Shown in pieces: positions 1-12,522 of a DNA stretch of 64,000 bases. Origin of the DNA: Cucumis sativus (Eukaryota > Streptophyta > Magnoliopsida > Cucurbitales > Cucurbitaceae); NCBI RefSeq assembly GCF_000004075.3, contig NC_026661.2:20798307-20862306 (forward strand). Reading direction: 5' to 3'. The position numbers and the translations under genes are program-made. The notes beneath the pieces were generated by a model, which made no database searches, was not told the origin of the DNA, and was given only the letters and a program-made list of their open reading frames with translations. How positions within the stretch are numbered: position 1 is the stretch's first letter; every line of letters starts with the position of its first letter.

Positions 1-184
1 GACAACTAGCTTTCTGTACCAATTTTCTAGAATGAGTTGTAATCCTTGGGTGAATTTGTTTGACGCTCACTCTTTCTTTTTGTCTCGGGGCGAAGGCAAC
101 TAGTTTTGTACTATAACATTGTAGGTCGCCTGATGTGTATGTCTATACAATATCATTAATTCGTCCCAAACACTAATATCAAAC

Positions 185-346
185 TTTTATAAATTAGAAA
201 CATTACAAATATAGCAATCATAGTCAAACTGTATAATGTACAGTAATAACCTTTAGCAAAATCTGTCGAGTCTATCAGTGATTGTCAATGATAGATAACA
301 TTACAAATATTGGTACACTAAATTACTAACCATTATAATTACCCTA
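185..346. repeat. Partial MITE-like copy
   Basis: The stretch carries the same recurring phrases (acaaatatagcaa, tctatcagtgat, aacattacaaatattggta, ccattataattaccc) as the better-defined copies at 38900, 42213 and 58790. It ends like the 58790 copy (ccattacaattaccc). It looks like a 5'-truncated or diverged member of that family lying downstream of the receptor kinase gene. No target duplication could be seen. Confidence 0.45.
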
Positions 347-931
347 TCTTATTTCTTCAGGTTGAACACCCTCTTACATTCTCTTACATTGCATAAGATT
401 GAAGTGAACTATTGAAATTTGGTTAATATATTTGGTTTAAAGCTGTCAAATGTTAGATATAATTTATTCTATTGGGACCTTTTGTATTGTAGTATGCTGT
501 ACTAATCGATCTCCATCCTATTTAGATTTTTAAGCTAACCATTCTAAAACAAAATGATAGTAATTTGACTAAGTTTTGTGAATTCCTAAACTATTTATTG
601 ATTGGGGATTGCTCAAAACTTTATTGAAACTTGATAGTAGATATTCAAATTAATTTTGTTTTAAAAGTGGAAGGGCCATCTAAAACATTCTCTGAATTCA
701 TCTTCTAAGATTGAAAAATACTAAAGTATTACAAAATCAAGTTGTAGCTTATAAATGGAGTATATATGGGATTAGCTCTACTGCATGTTTTACATTTCTT
801 GAACATCAGCACAGAAAATCACAACATATTTACCAAACTTTTTTTTTTTTTCTTTCTTTTTGTTGTTGCCTTTCTGACTCAAGCAATCAGACACTCCCAC
901 GTAAATAAATAAAAAAAGAAAAAAGGAAGAG

Positions 932-932
<1 letters not shown>

Positions 933-969
<37 letters not shown>
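933..969. repeat. GA microsatellite
   Basis: An uninterrupted run of GA dinucleotides (about 18 units) sits about 110 bp downstream of the receptor kinase stop codon. On the gene's strand it reads CT and may fall in the 3' UTR. The rest of 1-1075 shows no gene. Confidence 0.95.
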
Positions 970-973
<4 letters not shown>

Positions 974-1075
974 AAGGAACACACATTGAATGCAGATTAA
1001 CCTATCCAAACTCAGCCAAGTAGCCAATTTGAATCTTCATATGACGTATGCTATAAGGCCCTTCAAATTTTGAAA

Positions 1076-3706
1076 TCATCTACCATTGAGATTAGAAAAA
1101 TGAGCAAACATTGCACTTCCTGAATGATCATCAATGGCTTGAACCTCTGCTGGTTGCCTATTCTGTTCTGGCTGCACGACAGAGCGGTTGTCGGAGTTCG
1201 ATGCATTTGTCGAAGCTTCGACAGCGGGAGGTGTGGCCGGGGTGACAGTTGCCGTCGTACTTGCAGCTTTGTTTTCGTCTTCAGTTTTGCCTTGTGAGAA
1301 AGCTTCTTGTAGTTGTAATGCATACTCCAAATTCCACAATACATCCCCCATGCTTGGCCTGTCTACACCATGTTCAGCTAGACATTTCTCTGATGCTTCT
1401 GCAAACTTTTTCATGGACTCAGGATTTATAGCTCCAACTAGAAGTGGATCCATTATCTTTTCCAAACACCCTTTTTTCTTACACTGCATTGCCCAATCAG
1501 CTAAGTTCACTTGTTCTCTTGTCAAAGATGGGTTGATTGCTGGCCTTGCACACAAAGCCTCAAGCAGAACAACTCCAAAGGAATAAACATCTGATTTTTC
1601 TGTTAACTGTTGTCTCCTAAAGTACTCTGGATCCAAATATCCAAAACTTCCTTTCACTGCTGTACTGACATGTCCTTGCCCCATTGGAGCATCCTTCGAC
1701 AATCCGAAATCGGCAACTTTCGCGGTGAAGTTTTCGTCGAGTAAAATGTTGGTTGTTTTGACGTCACGGTGAATGATTCCTTGTGCTGTTCCTGTGTGCA
1801 GGTAATGGAGACCTCGAGCTGCCCCGATACAAATCTCCAGCCTTTGCTTCCATGACAATGGAGATATGTCCTTTCCATATAAGTGATCTCTGAATGGACC
1901 ATTTGACATGAACTCATATACCAAGATCATTTCAGCATTTTCATCACAGTACCCAATCAAAGAAACCAAATGCCTATGTCTAAGTTTTGAAAGCATTTGA
2001 ATTTCTGTTTGGAATTCTGTTATGCCTTGTTCAGATTGTGGATTTCCTCTCTTAACTGCTACTTTAGTCCCTTCATCAATCACTCCAAGGTACACATTTC
2101 CAAACCCACCAACACCAATTATTGAATTGGGATCAAAGTTCTTGGTGGCTTCTTGAAGTTCTGCCAAAGTAAAGAACCTACCAAGGCCTAAAGTAGAGGA
2201 ATAAATGTTGGTCTTATGTGATCCATATGAAGTCTTGCTTGTCATAAAGCTTGAATCACCAGCATGTACAGGAAGCAACCAAGAAGAGAAACTGTTCCTC
2301 TTCTGCCAATCCTGAGGCCTTTTATGCCATTTCATCACCATCGCGCCGAGCCCAACAAACGCTCCAAACATCATTGCAAACCCAACGGCAGCAACTGTCC
2401 CACGGTTAGATCCATTTGCAGACTTACCATCCACTCCAAACTCTCCATCCAAACTATTAACAGAGTTGCTTATTTTCAATACCTCTATACCATTTAGAAT
2501 GGCATTCGAATCACCGGTATCGACATTAGCCGGACTAATTTGAACTGTCAGTCCATCTACAATCAAGGAAGCATTAACCACAACATCCTTGTAATATGCA
2601 GTTGCCAAACTTCCTAGCTTGTGTGACAAATCCAAGTTGGTTATAGCAGCTTTCCCATTTACATAAACATTGAAATAGATATCATTGAGTACTTTGCTGA
2701 CAATATCACAAAAATGGAAGCGAACTAGATACCCAAATGAGGGATCTGCTTCAAATTTCCACGTGATATTGAAATTTGGTACACTAACTTGAGCATCTCC
2801 CATTTGAACTGCACTTGCATACACACTTGGAGGAGCAATTAACATGCCTGTTTCTTTCAATCCTCCTTGGTATTTGATGCTATTAGTCTGAACAACCACA
2901 CTACTACCAGCAGCTTTCGGTGTCCTATAAACTTCATCTGTCTCCCATGTTCTCCCAAGAGTGTCATTTCTTGGAGTAATTATAGGACCTCCCATGTTTA
3001 ACCTATACAGTGTCTGAAATGCATATTTTGACAGGCCCTCAATAGTTCCAACTGGAGACAACTCCACGTTGGAATCGGCAATCAAGTCCACAGGAGCCGA
3101 GACGACCTCGATGGCGTTGATGAAAGCAGCTGAATTCCTCATAGGCAAGAACTTGATTGAGAGTTTTGGTTCAGTGATATTGAGGAGAAACTCCTTGAGA
3201 ACAAATGTGGATTCATTGTTGATGTTAAAGCTATGAAGCAACACATAATTTTCAGTAGCTACTGAAAATTTGGCTTGCAAGAGATCAAAGTCATTGCTTT
3301 TAACAGGAAGGAAATGTAGGCGTAGCCAATGCCATCCAGGCTCTGCCATTTGAAAAATGTAAGTAGCTTCTTGGAGGAAGACTCTGGCTGTCAAATCGAC
3401 TGGCGACGGTGCCTTCATCTCCGGCGTAGCGGTTGCTATAATGTCATCCTTGGCATCTAAGTATTGCTTGGATTGCTCATCAGTTTTGAAAACTCTCCCA
3501 TCAGGGAGTGCACCAACTTCCTTGTTGGCACCACAGTCAATGAGAAAATTATCTTTGGGAATGAAGGAAGCGCCGGGGCCGGTAGCAAATGCGATGTTTG
3601 GACAGTTAAAAATGAAACAGAGAAAAACCAGGAGGATAGCCATCGAAGAAGATGACATTAATGGAGAGGAGATAGTCGAAGTTCTCTTCTTTTCTTTAAT
3701 CTCCAT
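1076..3706 (-). CDS. CrRLK1L receptor-like kinase, ERULUS/At5g61350 type
   Basis: This 876-residue protein is a plasma-membrane receptor kinase of the Catharanthus roseus RLK1-like family, whose members sense cell-wall state and RALF peptides during cell growth. The order is signal peptide (hydrophobic about 22-41), malectin-like ectodomain (about 48-412, with N-glycosylation sequons at N164, N176, N247, N313 and N378), transmembrane helix (about 436-458) and kinase (about 525-800). Kinase landmarks are intact: glycine loop GVGGFG at 531-536, catalytic K552, helix-C E568, HRD 646-648, DFG 666-668 and a DPEYF activation segment. The Thr/Pro/Asn-rich tail ends in Gly-Arg, as in THESEUS1. The wording FMSNGPFRDHLYGK and the overall kinase sequence recall At5g61350 (ERULUS/CAP1, root-hair and pollen-tube growth) more than THESEUS1 or HERK1; this subgroup call is from memory. 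The gene has no intron, which is usual for the family. Methionine 17 is an alternative start that would shorten the basic leader before the signal peptide. Confidence 0.95.
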   Translation of the reverse strand: MEIKEKKRTSTISSPLMSSSSMAILLVFLCFIFNCPNIAFATGPGASFIPKDNFLIDCGANKEVGALPDGRVFKTDEQSKQYLDAKDDIIATATPEMKAPSPVDLTARVFLQEATYIFQMAEPGWHWLRLHFLPVKSNDFDLLQAKFSVATENYVLLHSFNINNESTFVLKEFLLNITEPKLSIKFLPMRNSAAFINAIEVVSAPVDLIADSNVELSPVGTIEGLSKYAFQTLYRLNMGGPIITPRNDTLGRTWETDEVYRTPKAAGSSVVVQTNSIKYQGGLKETGMLIAPPSVYASAVQMGDAQVSVPNFNITWKFEADPSFGYLVRFHFCDIVSKVLNDIYFNVYVNGKAAITNLDLSHKLGSLATAYYKDVVVNASLIVDGLTVQISPANVDTGDSNAILNGIEVLKISNSVNSLDGEFGVDGKSANGSNRGTVAAVGFAMMFGAFVGLGAMVMKWHKRPQDWQKRNSFSSWLLPVHAGDSSFMTSKTSYGSHKTNIYSSTLGLGRFFTLAELQEATKNFDPNSIIGVGGFGNVYLGVIDEGTKVAVKRGNPQSEQGITEFQTEIQMLSKLRHRHLVSLIGYCDENAEMILVYEFMSNGPFRDHLYGKDISPLSWKQRLEICIGAARGLHYLHTGTAQGIIHRDVKTTNILLDENFTAKVADFGLSKDAPMGQGHVSTAVKGSFGYLDPEYFRRQQLTEKSDVYSFGVVLLEALCARPAINPSLTREQVNLADWAMQCKKKGCLEKIMDPLLVGAINPESMKKFAEASEKCLAEHGVDRPSMGDVLWNLEYALQLQEAFSQGKTEDENKAASTTATVTPATPPAVEASTNASNSDNRSVVQPEQNRQPAEVQAIDDHSGSAMFAHFSNLNGR

Positions 3707-5968
3707 TCCCTCCTGGGTGAGGAGGTCTGAATCAAAAAAGAAAAGAAAAACAAAACAAAGCTAAGAATTTCTAAAAAGAGTTTGTGTATTATGCCTTTTT
3801 CCTAAACCAGTTGGTTATTTTTATCCATCTTTTTTAAATGGATGAGATGTAGCTTTGAATCATTTCTCAACAATATTCAGCCAAGAATTGGTTGTCCCAA
3901 CAATTTTGGCCCACTGAAATTCTTGTTGGTTTTTGGCCAATTCCTTTTTTTAGCTTTCACTATCCAAATCACAAGTAGCTCACATTTGAAATAGTCAAAA
4001 TGCCATCACTTTTGTGGTTCGCCATTCACCTCTTCGTAGTTTTTTGCATTATAAATTCACTTTCATAAGTTATCTTTTTTCCAAATATTTTTAGTATAAG
4101 ACTGTCAATTGCATAGTATAAGACATACAGCATAATGAAGGTCCAATTTTGTGGGGGAATTAGTTTGTTGAAAGAGTACATATATATCAAACAACTAAAA
4201 TCTTTTTTTATTTTATTTAATCTATTGAATAATGAGATTTATATTTGGATGGACATATCAAACTCTAAACTAAATATTTCAAAACCAAACCAAAAGCCAC
4301 CAGCACTCATTACATGCAAAAATGGAAGTTTTTTACACTGTTAGAGTCAAATAGGGGTACGAAAGTCATATTTTGTTCAAAGGACTTTTCTTTTTTTAAC
4401 AAACTGAGGTACTGAGTTATACTCAGGACTTCATAAAAAAAAAAAAAGTTATTTGTATCTATAATGTATTGACATATTGATTAATTGAAATTCTTAGAGA
4501 AAACATAACATTCTTGAAAGTGCTCCCATTAAATTTCATAACCATATATTGTAATCCTTTGATTGAAGTATCATTCATCATGTTGTAGTGTCATCGGAAT
4601 ATAGTTGATTCTTTTGCCATTAAACCTTTTTAGATCTCATTTATTTCAAAAAAGAAAAAAAAAAAAGTTTTTTTAGTTCTATGTAAGGCGTTGAATAATC
4701 CTTAGTAAGTCGTATGGTAAAACATTAAATTTCTTTTTTATTACAAGTGCGTATTGGAGATCAAAAAAATTTCGAAAATTGAATAGATAAAAAGACGTAG
4801 GGGATGTTTGGTACGCAAAATTGAGTTGATAATAATAACGAAAGAGTGGTCTTTCTTTTTTCTCCGCTCCTCCAAACCCATTTTGGGGCCAAGCGCGCTC
4901 TAATGATGTATTTAAAGAGAGAAAAATATAAAAGGGTAGACCAAATTATGTACATGTACACAAGGGAAAGAAAAAGAGTATTACTTAAGACGACAACATT
5001 TATGTTGAGAAAACCGAACCTGATAGAATCATATTACAAAATTTCAACTCAACCTTTGCTTTTTAAAGCAAACTGAATGTTCAATAGGTAGATGAATCAA
5101 TATTTTCAAGTACATTAAATGTTTGAAATATATATATGCGCGTGTGTGTGTGTATCACAATACTTAATAAATAGAAAGTGAGATTGACATAGAACTCGTA
5201 ATGGTAAAGTAAAGCAAGACTGATTATTATACTGTCACGCAAATCGAATACTAATGGTCTCATTACTTGACAGCATCCTAAGTATTGAATCCCACATTAG
5301 AGAAAATACCATATCATACAAAGAAAAATACTCAAACCATAGTGGTAAGGTAACAAACAAATAAACTTCTTAACCAAAGCACTATATATATTATATCATA
5401 TATTCATTCATATTATAGAATAGAGAATAATATCAAACTCCAATTAGCACATCATAGCTATAGCTTCTGCTAAAACAAATTTTCTTCACCATTTCTCTCA
5501 TTTTTCTCATATTTGGGGAAGCCCTTTTTTCTCACTTGCTTCATTCAAAAACCAAACCACAAGAAAAACCTGGCACCATGGAGTCAACAACACCCAAACA
5601 TAAAAGTTACTTCTTCTGTATATTATATAACTTCCTACCAAACAAACTAAACTGAAGCATGCATTTAAACAAACGCCGTACCGCAATTTAAACAAGGAAA
5701 AGCCCACACGTCAAGCTGAAAAATACTGTTCTCAGATTAACGGCAGGAGAGGAGTTCGTCGTATAGTCCTGTGAGATGAACAGACCAAAACGTATATATA
5801 TATATATATCTATGCTGCCTGTGACTGTCAGTCCATATTTATTTATATCTTCTTTAAGCCAAACTAAGAAGAAGGATCTAATTCATTTACCTAATACTTA
5901 TTGGAACCTATAGCAGCCCAAAGTGCTCCAGAATAAAGCTAGAGATCACGAAGGGCATAGAAGAAGGC
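3707..5968. other. Intergenic: kinase upstream region and MLN51 3' flank
   Basis: No gene is visible. It holds the 5' flank of the receptor kinase (reading leftwards) and the 3' UTR/flank of the MLN51 gene. The only structure I see is poly-A/T runs, a short TG repeat at about 5141-5153 and a TA repeat at 5793-5808. No clear TATA box could be fixed for the kinase. Confidence 0.6.
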
Positions 5969-6103
5969 CTGCAAAATATAAAATATCAACTGTTAGAAAC
6001 TGGATAGAGATGCATATAAACACATATAAAAGAAGTTTGGTTCATTTTTTCAGTTCCAAACCTTTGATTATTGAAATAGGCTCCGTCACATACGCTTGCT
6101 TAC
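5969..6103 (-). other. Putative 3' UTR intron of the MLN51 gene
   Basis: The base after the MLN51 stop codon is followed by GTAAGC (donor, G at 6103), and a TATATTTTGCAG acceptor lies at 5969-5980 on the minus strand. That would remove about 135 bases of 3' UTR, with the junction one base after the stop. It is inferred from splice-site consensus only. Confidence 0.5.
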
Positions 6104-6104
6104 T

Positions 6105-9100
6105 TCATTGGCCAAAGTTCATCTCTGAATATCTGAAACGAGAAAAGTAAAGGCAGAGTTTTACATCAAACCCAATCAAAATCTACACCATGATATCTAC
6201 AAGTGAGCCAAGGAAAATAAGTTTTTGAACCTTGTCTTCTACTCAGAAAAGAGTGAATAGACAATATATCCAAAATTACCTGCGTGGCTTATTTTGTCGT
6301 TGTCCAACATCATCACTTTCGAGTTCTGCAAAGGAGAAAGATCAGTTGTGCCATAACTATGTTTTTGCCATCTAAGAAATATACAAAATCAATCATGTTC
6401 TAGTAAAAATAAGACAATTTTACCATTTTGTGGAGGCTTTGACTCATTACTGGATTTGTTTGAGTTATTTTCTTTGCTGCAGAGAGTAGAAATAAATCAA
6501 GATCTAATGATCAATGGAAAAACATATGTCGAAGTGGATTCATAAAATATATCAAGAAAGAAGTACTAAGTAATCCCTCTGGTATATAGATACATATATA
6601 CATATATATAAAAGAGGCACCATCTTTCTAATCTATCCCCAAAATAATTCTAAACAAAGAGCATATTGATAGTAAAAACTCTACTAGCTTTCATACAACA
6701 TAGTGAGAGTGCAAGTGTGACAATCTCAAATCTGTATCTGAATAAAGCACAGCTCATGAAGTGTATTGAGGCAAACAACATGATGCACTGACAAGACAAC
6801 AGCATCCAGAATTATCAAAACCAGTACAATATATACTAACCTCAACATTCCTGCAGATGATGTCTGTCCTGAGGGTCGAGCATGATAAGCCCCATCCATA
6901 GCTATATAAGGCGAACAATATGTAGCTCCCAAAGCCCCAGCTGCACCAGCCAAAACTGGTAACCTGAAGAATATATAGCTCCTTAAATGAGAACCACCAA
7001 CAGGCGATAGGGTGGTAAAATGAATTTTTATCAGAAAAAGAGAAAAAAAAGGAAGATTCAGAGGAATTGCATGGAAGAATCAAAATCGAGACATTGAATT
7101 GGATCCTTTTTCTTAAGTTTTGTCAATCTAATCACATAAAACCAATTAGGCAATTCCATCCAGAGATTCCAGACAATAAAAAAATGGAAGAATCAAAATC
7201 AAGACAGACATCACAAATCATTAAATACAATGAATGTAGAACAGCATTTGCTTGGTGAATTAATACATTTCATCTCAATGTTTTTTATTGAACAAAATGA
7301 ACTTTGCTTTGCTTTGGGCTTGGGTCTTTTTATAATTTCATATATATGAAATTTACCTTATAGAAAAAAAGGAAAAGAAAAAAATAACACACACGTATAT
7401 ATACATTCGTCTGTGTTAAAAAAACTTCAGTTCATTGGTCACCAAAATATTGCAAGATCAACAACATCCACCAGAGCACAGCATATTTATGGCATGCAAT
7501 ATAACATCCTCATGAAAATGACTACTACCATGTCATTTCTGAATTTCCCATGCCAAGTTGGGACTGAGCAACATATCCTGGAAATGCCATGCCAACAGCA
7601 GGAACTCCAATGCCACCAGGATGCTGACCTCCAAATTGCATAACTTCGCAAGTATTCAACGATAAAAGATCAATAGCATAGACAATAAAGAGAAAAAGAA
7701 CTAAAAACATTATTTAAAATAACAAATTCTTCATTGATCAATAAAACTATAACAAACCAAAACAAAACACATACTTCATGAACTCAATTGCACATGGCAC
7801 CATATCAAACTCAGGTAATTTTATTTTAAATGATATAACAGGGATCCACAAGAACCCATGCATTTTATTATTCTCCATTTCCCATAAAGATAAAAATTAG
7901 GTATGCAATGTAAAGCTTTACCTGGCAAAAATGCTGGAGTATGAGGAAAGTTCTGGTCTCCATGAGTAATATTCATGTTCCCAGAAGTTCCCATCATCTG
8001 AGCACCACCATAAATGAAAGAACCGGCACCAATACCCTGGGCCACACCCTTCCCCTTTCCAACCAAAGCAGTTTTCAACTTACTTGATTCTGAAGAGGAA
8101 TCACCCTCGCCAGATTCAAGTGAGTTAACTGAAGTGGAAGTTTTTGGTGGAGATGAAGACTGAGATCCACTACCAGGTCGTTGACCCAACTGCTGGACAG
8201 GAACCTGAATGGCAGATTGAACCCTAGTTTGACCAGGAGTTCGTGCTACACCATGTGATTGAGCAGGTAAAGAGACCTTGTTAACTTGGCTATGGAGTGA
8301 TGCAGGAGGGTAGCCAGTTGGTCCTACAGCAGCACCCCTTCCATGAGGTCTAGATTGGGGAATTTGACCACTATTGACCATGGAAGAACCAGAAGATGGC
8401 TTGGATAAAGGATTTCCTAGAGATGGATTGGTTGAATCATTTATGTAAACCCTCTCCATGGCAACAGTATCAACTACATGCTTTCCATCTACCATTACAG
8501 TTGATTGTGGCAAAGAGCAAGTATCATCATACATATTCTTTTCAGGAAGTCCAGCTTGTACTTCACTTTTTTCCACTTTAGGGATGTTTTTACTAGACGT
8601 CCCTGAAGGGTAGAAAGGCGGAGAAGCATAATTCAGGCTTGATGCAAAGGCATGTTTCCTAACAGAGATTTGCTCACCTTCGATGTTTGGAGAGGGTGCA
8701 AGGGATCTCCCTGTATTATTATAAGATGCTTTCTCAATAGGCTTCACAGATCTGAGGTCATATGCAAAATGGACATATACTAAATGAGTAAGCGCCCATG
8801 AGCTGTAAAAAAATTCTAACAAGTAAAAGCTATTAAGATTCATTTATAAGAATTGATTACTTACTGTTTTTCTTGTGAAGGAGAGGATCTAGCATTGTTG
8901 TTCATAGTTGGTTCATACCGTCTAGGTCCTCTTCCTCTCACAACTTTAGGAGCAGCATTGCTTTGAATGTTATTTTTATTGTATGCTCGAGATCTGTTCC
9001 CTCGAGCATAACCATGATCCATGCCTCTGCTTTTACCCCGACCTCGTGGGTGACCCTTGGAAGTTCTCCTCTAATATGGTGTAAAGAAAACAACACATAT

Positions 9101-10375
9101 GAGAGAGATAGAGAGAGACTCATGTTTACATTTAGTGCAAATAACAAACAAATCATTACCTCATCACGATGCCTTTCTTGCAAAGTCATTTCTTCAAACT
9201 TGTCATGCCCCCATTTCATGTCATCCTTGGACTCCCACAACCTCCTTCCACCATGTGTTCTCCTACAGATGTTTTAAAAACAAGAAGGTAAAGGGAAGTA
9301 CAGTTTGACAGAAGTTGTAGCAATAGATAGGCTAAGAGCTTGAAGTATGAAGGAGGTATGCAAGTCCCCATAGTATTTCTTAGAAAATTGGAATCAGTAA
9401 AGTGCCTTTATCTTCAAAAACCTGTTCCAGAGCATAATTTCAGACCCCCCAATTCCTAAAAAATAACTAAATAGAATTTTTAGAGGTGGAGTTCTTCATT
9501 TAGAGGTCGACTTTAGGCTCTTAAAACACAAACCATGGAGGGATAAAACTTACCTAATATATAGACTACGGAAAAGTGGACAATTAAAGAAAATCTCGTT
9601 CTGATGGGTCAACCACGCAACTCCCAAGCATAAATTGCTCCCTAGGAATGATAACACTCAATTCTAAAAATTTACTTAAGAATGCCTTCAATTATGTTTG
9701 TTCACAATTTCAGCCAAATCACAATTTTTTGAAGGGAAAAAAGGTTTAAAACACGCGCATATAAGAGTGGCTTAACCTATAAAAAGAAAAACTGAACTGG
9801 TTCTTCACTAAATGAGAAAGAGAGTGAGAGCTATACCTGTGTCGACCACCTGCATTGTCTCTAAACCTATCATCATGCATATAGAAAGCCCCGGCAGTGG
9901 GAACAGCGAAGGGCTCATTCACCTTCTTCTCCTCATCAAATTCCCCCTCTAAATTTTCCTCGTGCAAATCAGTTTGTTCTTCAGGTAATGGTCTTCCATC
10001 ATCATCCAACTCCTTCGCTACATTGCCGGAGGCAGCATCCAGTTCAACATGATCGCCCAACTTCCTCTCCTCATTATCATCTTCCTCAACTTCCTCCCCC
10101 TCATCAACATCCTCAACTCCTTCACCAACCTCATCTTCATCTACATCTACATCTTCCCCCAATTCATCCTCATCGTCGTACTCCGCAGCTCCACCTTGAC
10201 CATCCGAATCATCCGAATGAATCCCCATCCTCCGTATCGTCCTCCTCCCTTCTCCCCCTTCTCCTTCACCCTCCTCATCATCACTCGCCTCCCGCCTCCG
10301 CATCGCCAGTGACCGCTTCGCTTCTTCCGGATCACTCTCATAATCAACCTCTTCTTCAGTCGCAGTAGCCATCAA
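6105..10375 (-). CDS. MLN51: MLN51/CASC3 (Barentsz) homologue, exon junction complex core
   Basis: The protein is the plant counterpart of MLN51, which clamps eIF4A3 and RNA in the exon junction complex and acts in mRNA localisation, translation and nonsense-mediated decay. I assign nine coding exons by GT-AG sites and frame continuity: 9837-10375, 9160-9262, 8865-9070, 7922-8751, 7529-7643, 6841-6963, 6424-6476, 6280-6325 and 6105-6132. They give 680 residues. An acidic N-terminus (about 1-150) is followed by the SELOR core (about 155-216, FAVPTAGAFYMHDDRFRD then RRLWESKDD and WGHDKFEE) spread over exons 1-3. Next come RG-rich segments, a long low-complexity Ser/Gly/Pro region (exon 4), a conserved WLPVLAGAAGALGATYC patch (exon 6) and the end RRYSEMNFGQ. 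The last two recall plant MLN51 proteins. The first two codons are both ATG; either could start translation. No broken exon was seen. Confidence 0.92.
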
Positions 10376-10760
10376 TCAACTCCCAAAAAAAAAAAAAAAA
10401 AGAAAAAAAGAAGAAGAAGAAGAAGAAGAAAAATAAAACAAAAAATTATATCCGAACCCTCACCCTTCCGATCAAACCAAAACACAAATCTTCGTGCAGA
10501 AATCAATCAACAACAAATCCAAAATCCTCAAGCACCAGAAACCAGATAGGAATTCGATAAACCCCTTGGAAGGAAGTTGAATTGAAAAGTGACAATCTAA
10601 GAGAGGGAAGTGAAAAGATATTCCTAAAATGAGTAATTAGACACTAAAATTGTTGTTGAAATCTAGGGTAATACCATCGGCCGGAACCCTAGAATTAAAG
10701 ACAGTTGAAAGATTATGGAGTTCTTTTCTCTCTTTTTAGGGCGGAGAAGACCGAGGCTGG
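10376..10760 (-). promoter_or_regulatory. MLN51 5' UTR and proximal promoter
   Basis: Immediately upstream of the MLN51 start is a pyrimidine-rich leader (on the plus strand poly-A, then AAG repeats at about 10411-10429), typical of plant 5' UTRs. A telo-box-like AACCCTA lies at 10685-10691. No TATA box is obvious. The assignment is by position and composition. Confidence 0.4.
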
Positions 10761-11604
10761 AAAAGTAATCCTTAATAGAGAAAAATTAGGGAGAAATTGT
10801 TGGGAATTATCTAATTTTAAAAGGGTAATTTGGTAAATGTGTCAGACTGAGGAAAGAGAGATATGAGATGTGAATCACCAACGACTTTGGGCTCCGGCTA
10901 AGTGAAAAACGTGAATCTATGTACCAAAACACTCACCAATTACACCTCCCCACCTCAGCTCTCGAATCACGAATGCCTTTCTAACTCAAGTGGGTTCCAC
11001 TCTTTTTTTGAATTTGTATTCACTATTCAAGTCATCTCCTTCACACACACACACACCGAACCCAAGTCACAACTCAAGCTCTCTATCACCCATAAATTAT
11101 AATATTTTCCTAATATTTTATTATTTAAAACAACTTTTTTATTTGATTAAATTCTTATTTTTTTAGATTTTATATAGATATCAAATAAGAAAACAAATAC
11201 TTCAGTATTAGATATATCAACTATTGCTTAAATATATAGACTATTGCGATTGAGAATGTAAAACTTTTTTACATTCATTAATGGAGTATCATTCATAGTA
11301 TGAGTTGTTTCCACTTCTACCAATAATCATTCTTATCATCTGTTACCATCCTATTCTCGTTTCACCACTATCATATATCTCACCTTAATTCATTTACTCT
11401 ACCATGATTTGGTCAACTCTTTCATCTCTCCATACTTTGTTGTTTCTACTCAATTATATTGTTATATTGTTTTATTATTTGATTTAGAGATTCATCTACG
11501 TTGTTCTTAATAAAGAAATCTAATCTATATTTTTTTTCAGATAGTCTAGGTTATTTTTTTAAATCAAATTGACGAGGATAACAACAAAACTCTCTGTATA
11601 TCTT
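10761..11604. other. Intergenic AT-rich DNA
   Basis: I see no gene, RNA or repeat boundary here beyond a short CA repeat near 11043-11055. The stretch separates the two conserved genes from the thionin-like cluster. Confidence 0.6.
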
Positions 11605-12382
11605 ATGTCATAACTTACATAGTACATAAACAAAACCCTTACAATTCTTTATCTTTAGAACCATTCAAAATGGCTCGTACAAGTCCAAATAATCTAATAA
11701 AGAAAGCAAAGAATTAAAATCCTTTAATCCATTTGTTTCACAAACTTTGCCATGAAATTTCAAATAAACGTTTTGTATTTGGTAATTTTCACAATATTTC
11801 CATTTTAAAAACTGATTTGTTATTGAGTTTTGTAATATGGTCCATGCATGCATGTGAGAGAATACTAAAAGTATATTATTGTTATTGAATAAGTTAGTAT
11901 GAATGAGTTAAAATTAATTATAAGATAATATAGTATAAATTAATATTTTATGTTATATAAAGTACGTCATCACTTAATCGTTTTCATCGTAAAATAACAT
12001 TACTCATCTTCAAAACATTTTGCCTCTAAAGTGTATAGTAAACTCGTAACGAACAATAATGTCCAATCCGTTTGATAATTAGTTTAATGGATGATAATGA
12101 TCGGATATAATTTTTGTTTTATGTAAGATTTAATGTTAGTTTAGATTTAAAAAATATTAATCTTCAATTTCAAACTGTCAGTTAATTAATTAATCAAAAG
12201 GGTAAATTACTATATCTATTTCTTATGCTTTTATTGATTGAATCTAAATAATAATAGGGGTTTTTATGGTCTATTATTATAGCTAAATTTTAGCACAAAA
12301 AACACAAAATTAGTTAAAACTAAATTTAAAAATAGAAATATTTAAATTTAGGCTGAAATGAATAGATCTAAAGTTGCACACC

Positions 12383-12389
12383 TATTTAA
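12383..12389 (+). promoter_or_regulatory. TATA-like box of the 12523 gene
   Basis: TATTTAA sits in the phrase GCACACCTATTTAAGTG, 134 bases before the start codon. The same phrase precedes the mirror gene (16858-16864) and, slightly changed, the broken locus at 19762 (19851-19857). That conservation supports a shared core promoter. Confidence 0.55.
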
Positions 12390-12522
12390 GTGTGTCCACA
12401 TGCAATAGAAGAGGATCAAGAGAGAACAAATATATTGTTAAAGAGAAAAGCTTTTGATTTAGAGAATATCCTCCGTCTTCATCAATTCATCCATAATTAA
12501 TAGAGATGGGAGCAGCAATGTT

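Noticed and set aside
1188-1586. 132-codon plus-strand open frame and several neighbours within 1063-3764
   Set aside because: They lie on or opposite the intact receptor kinase coding sequence and have no independent domain; they are frame shadows.
9988-10368. 126-codon His/Pro/Ser-rich plus-strand frame
   Set aside because: It is the antisense of the acidic Asp/Glu-rich first exon of MLN51; codon bias of that exon keeps the opposite frames open.
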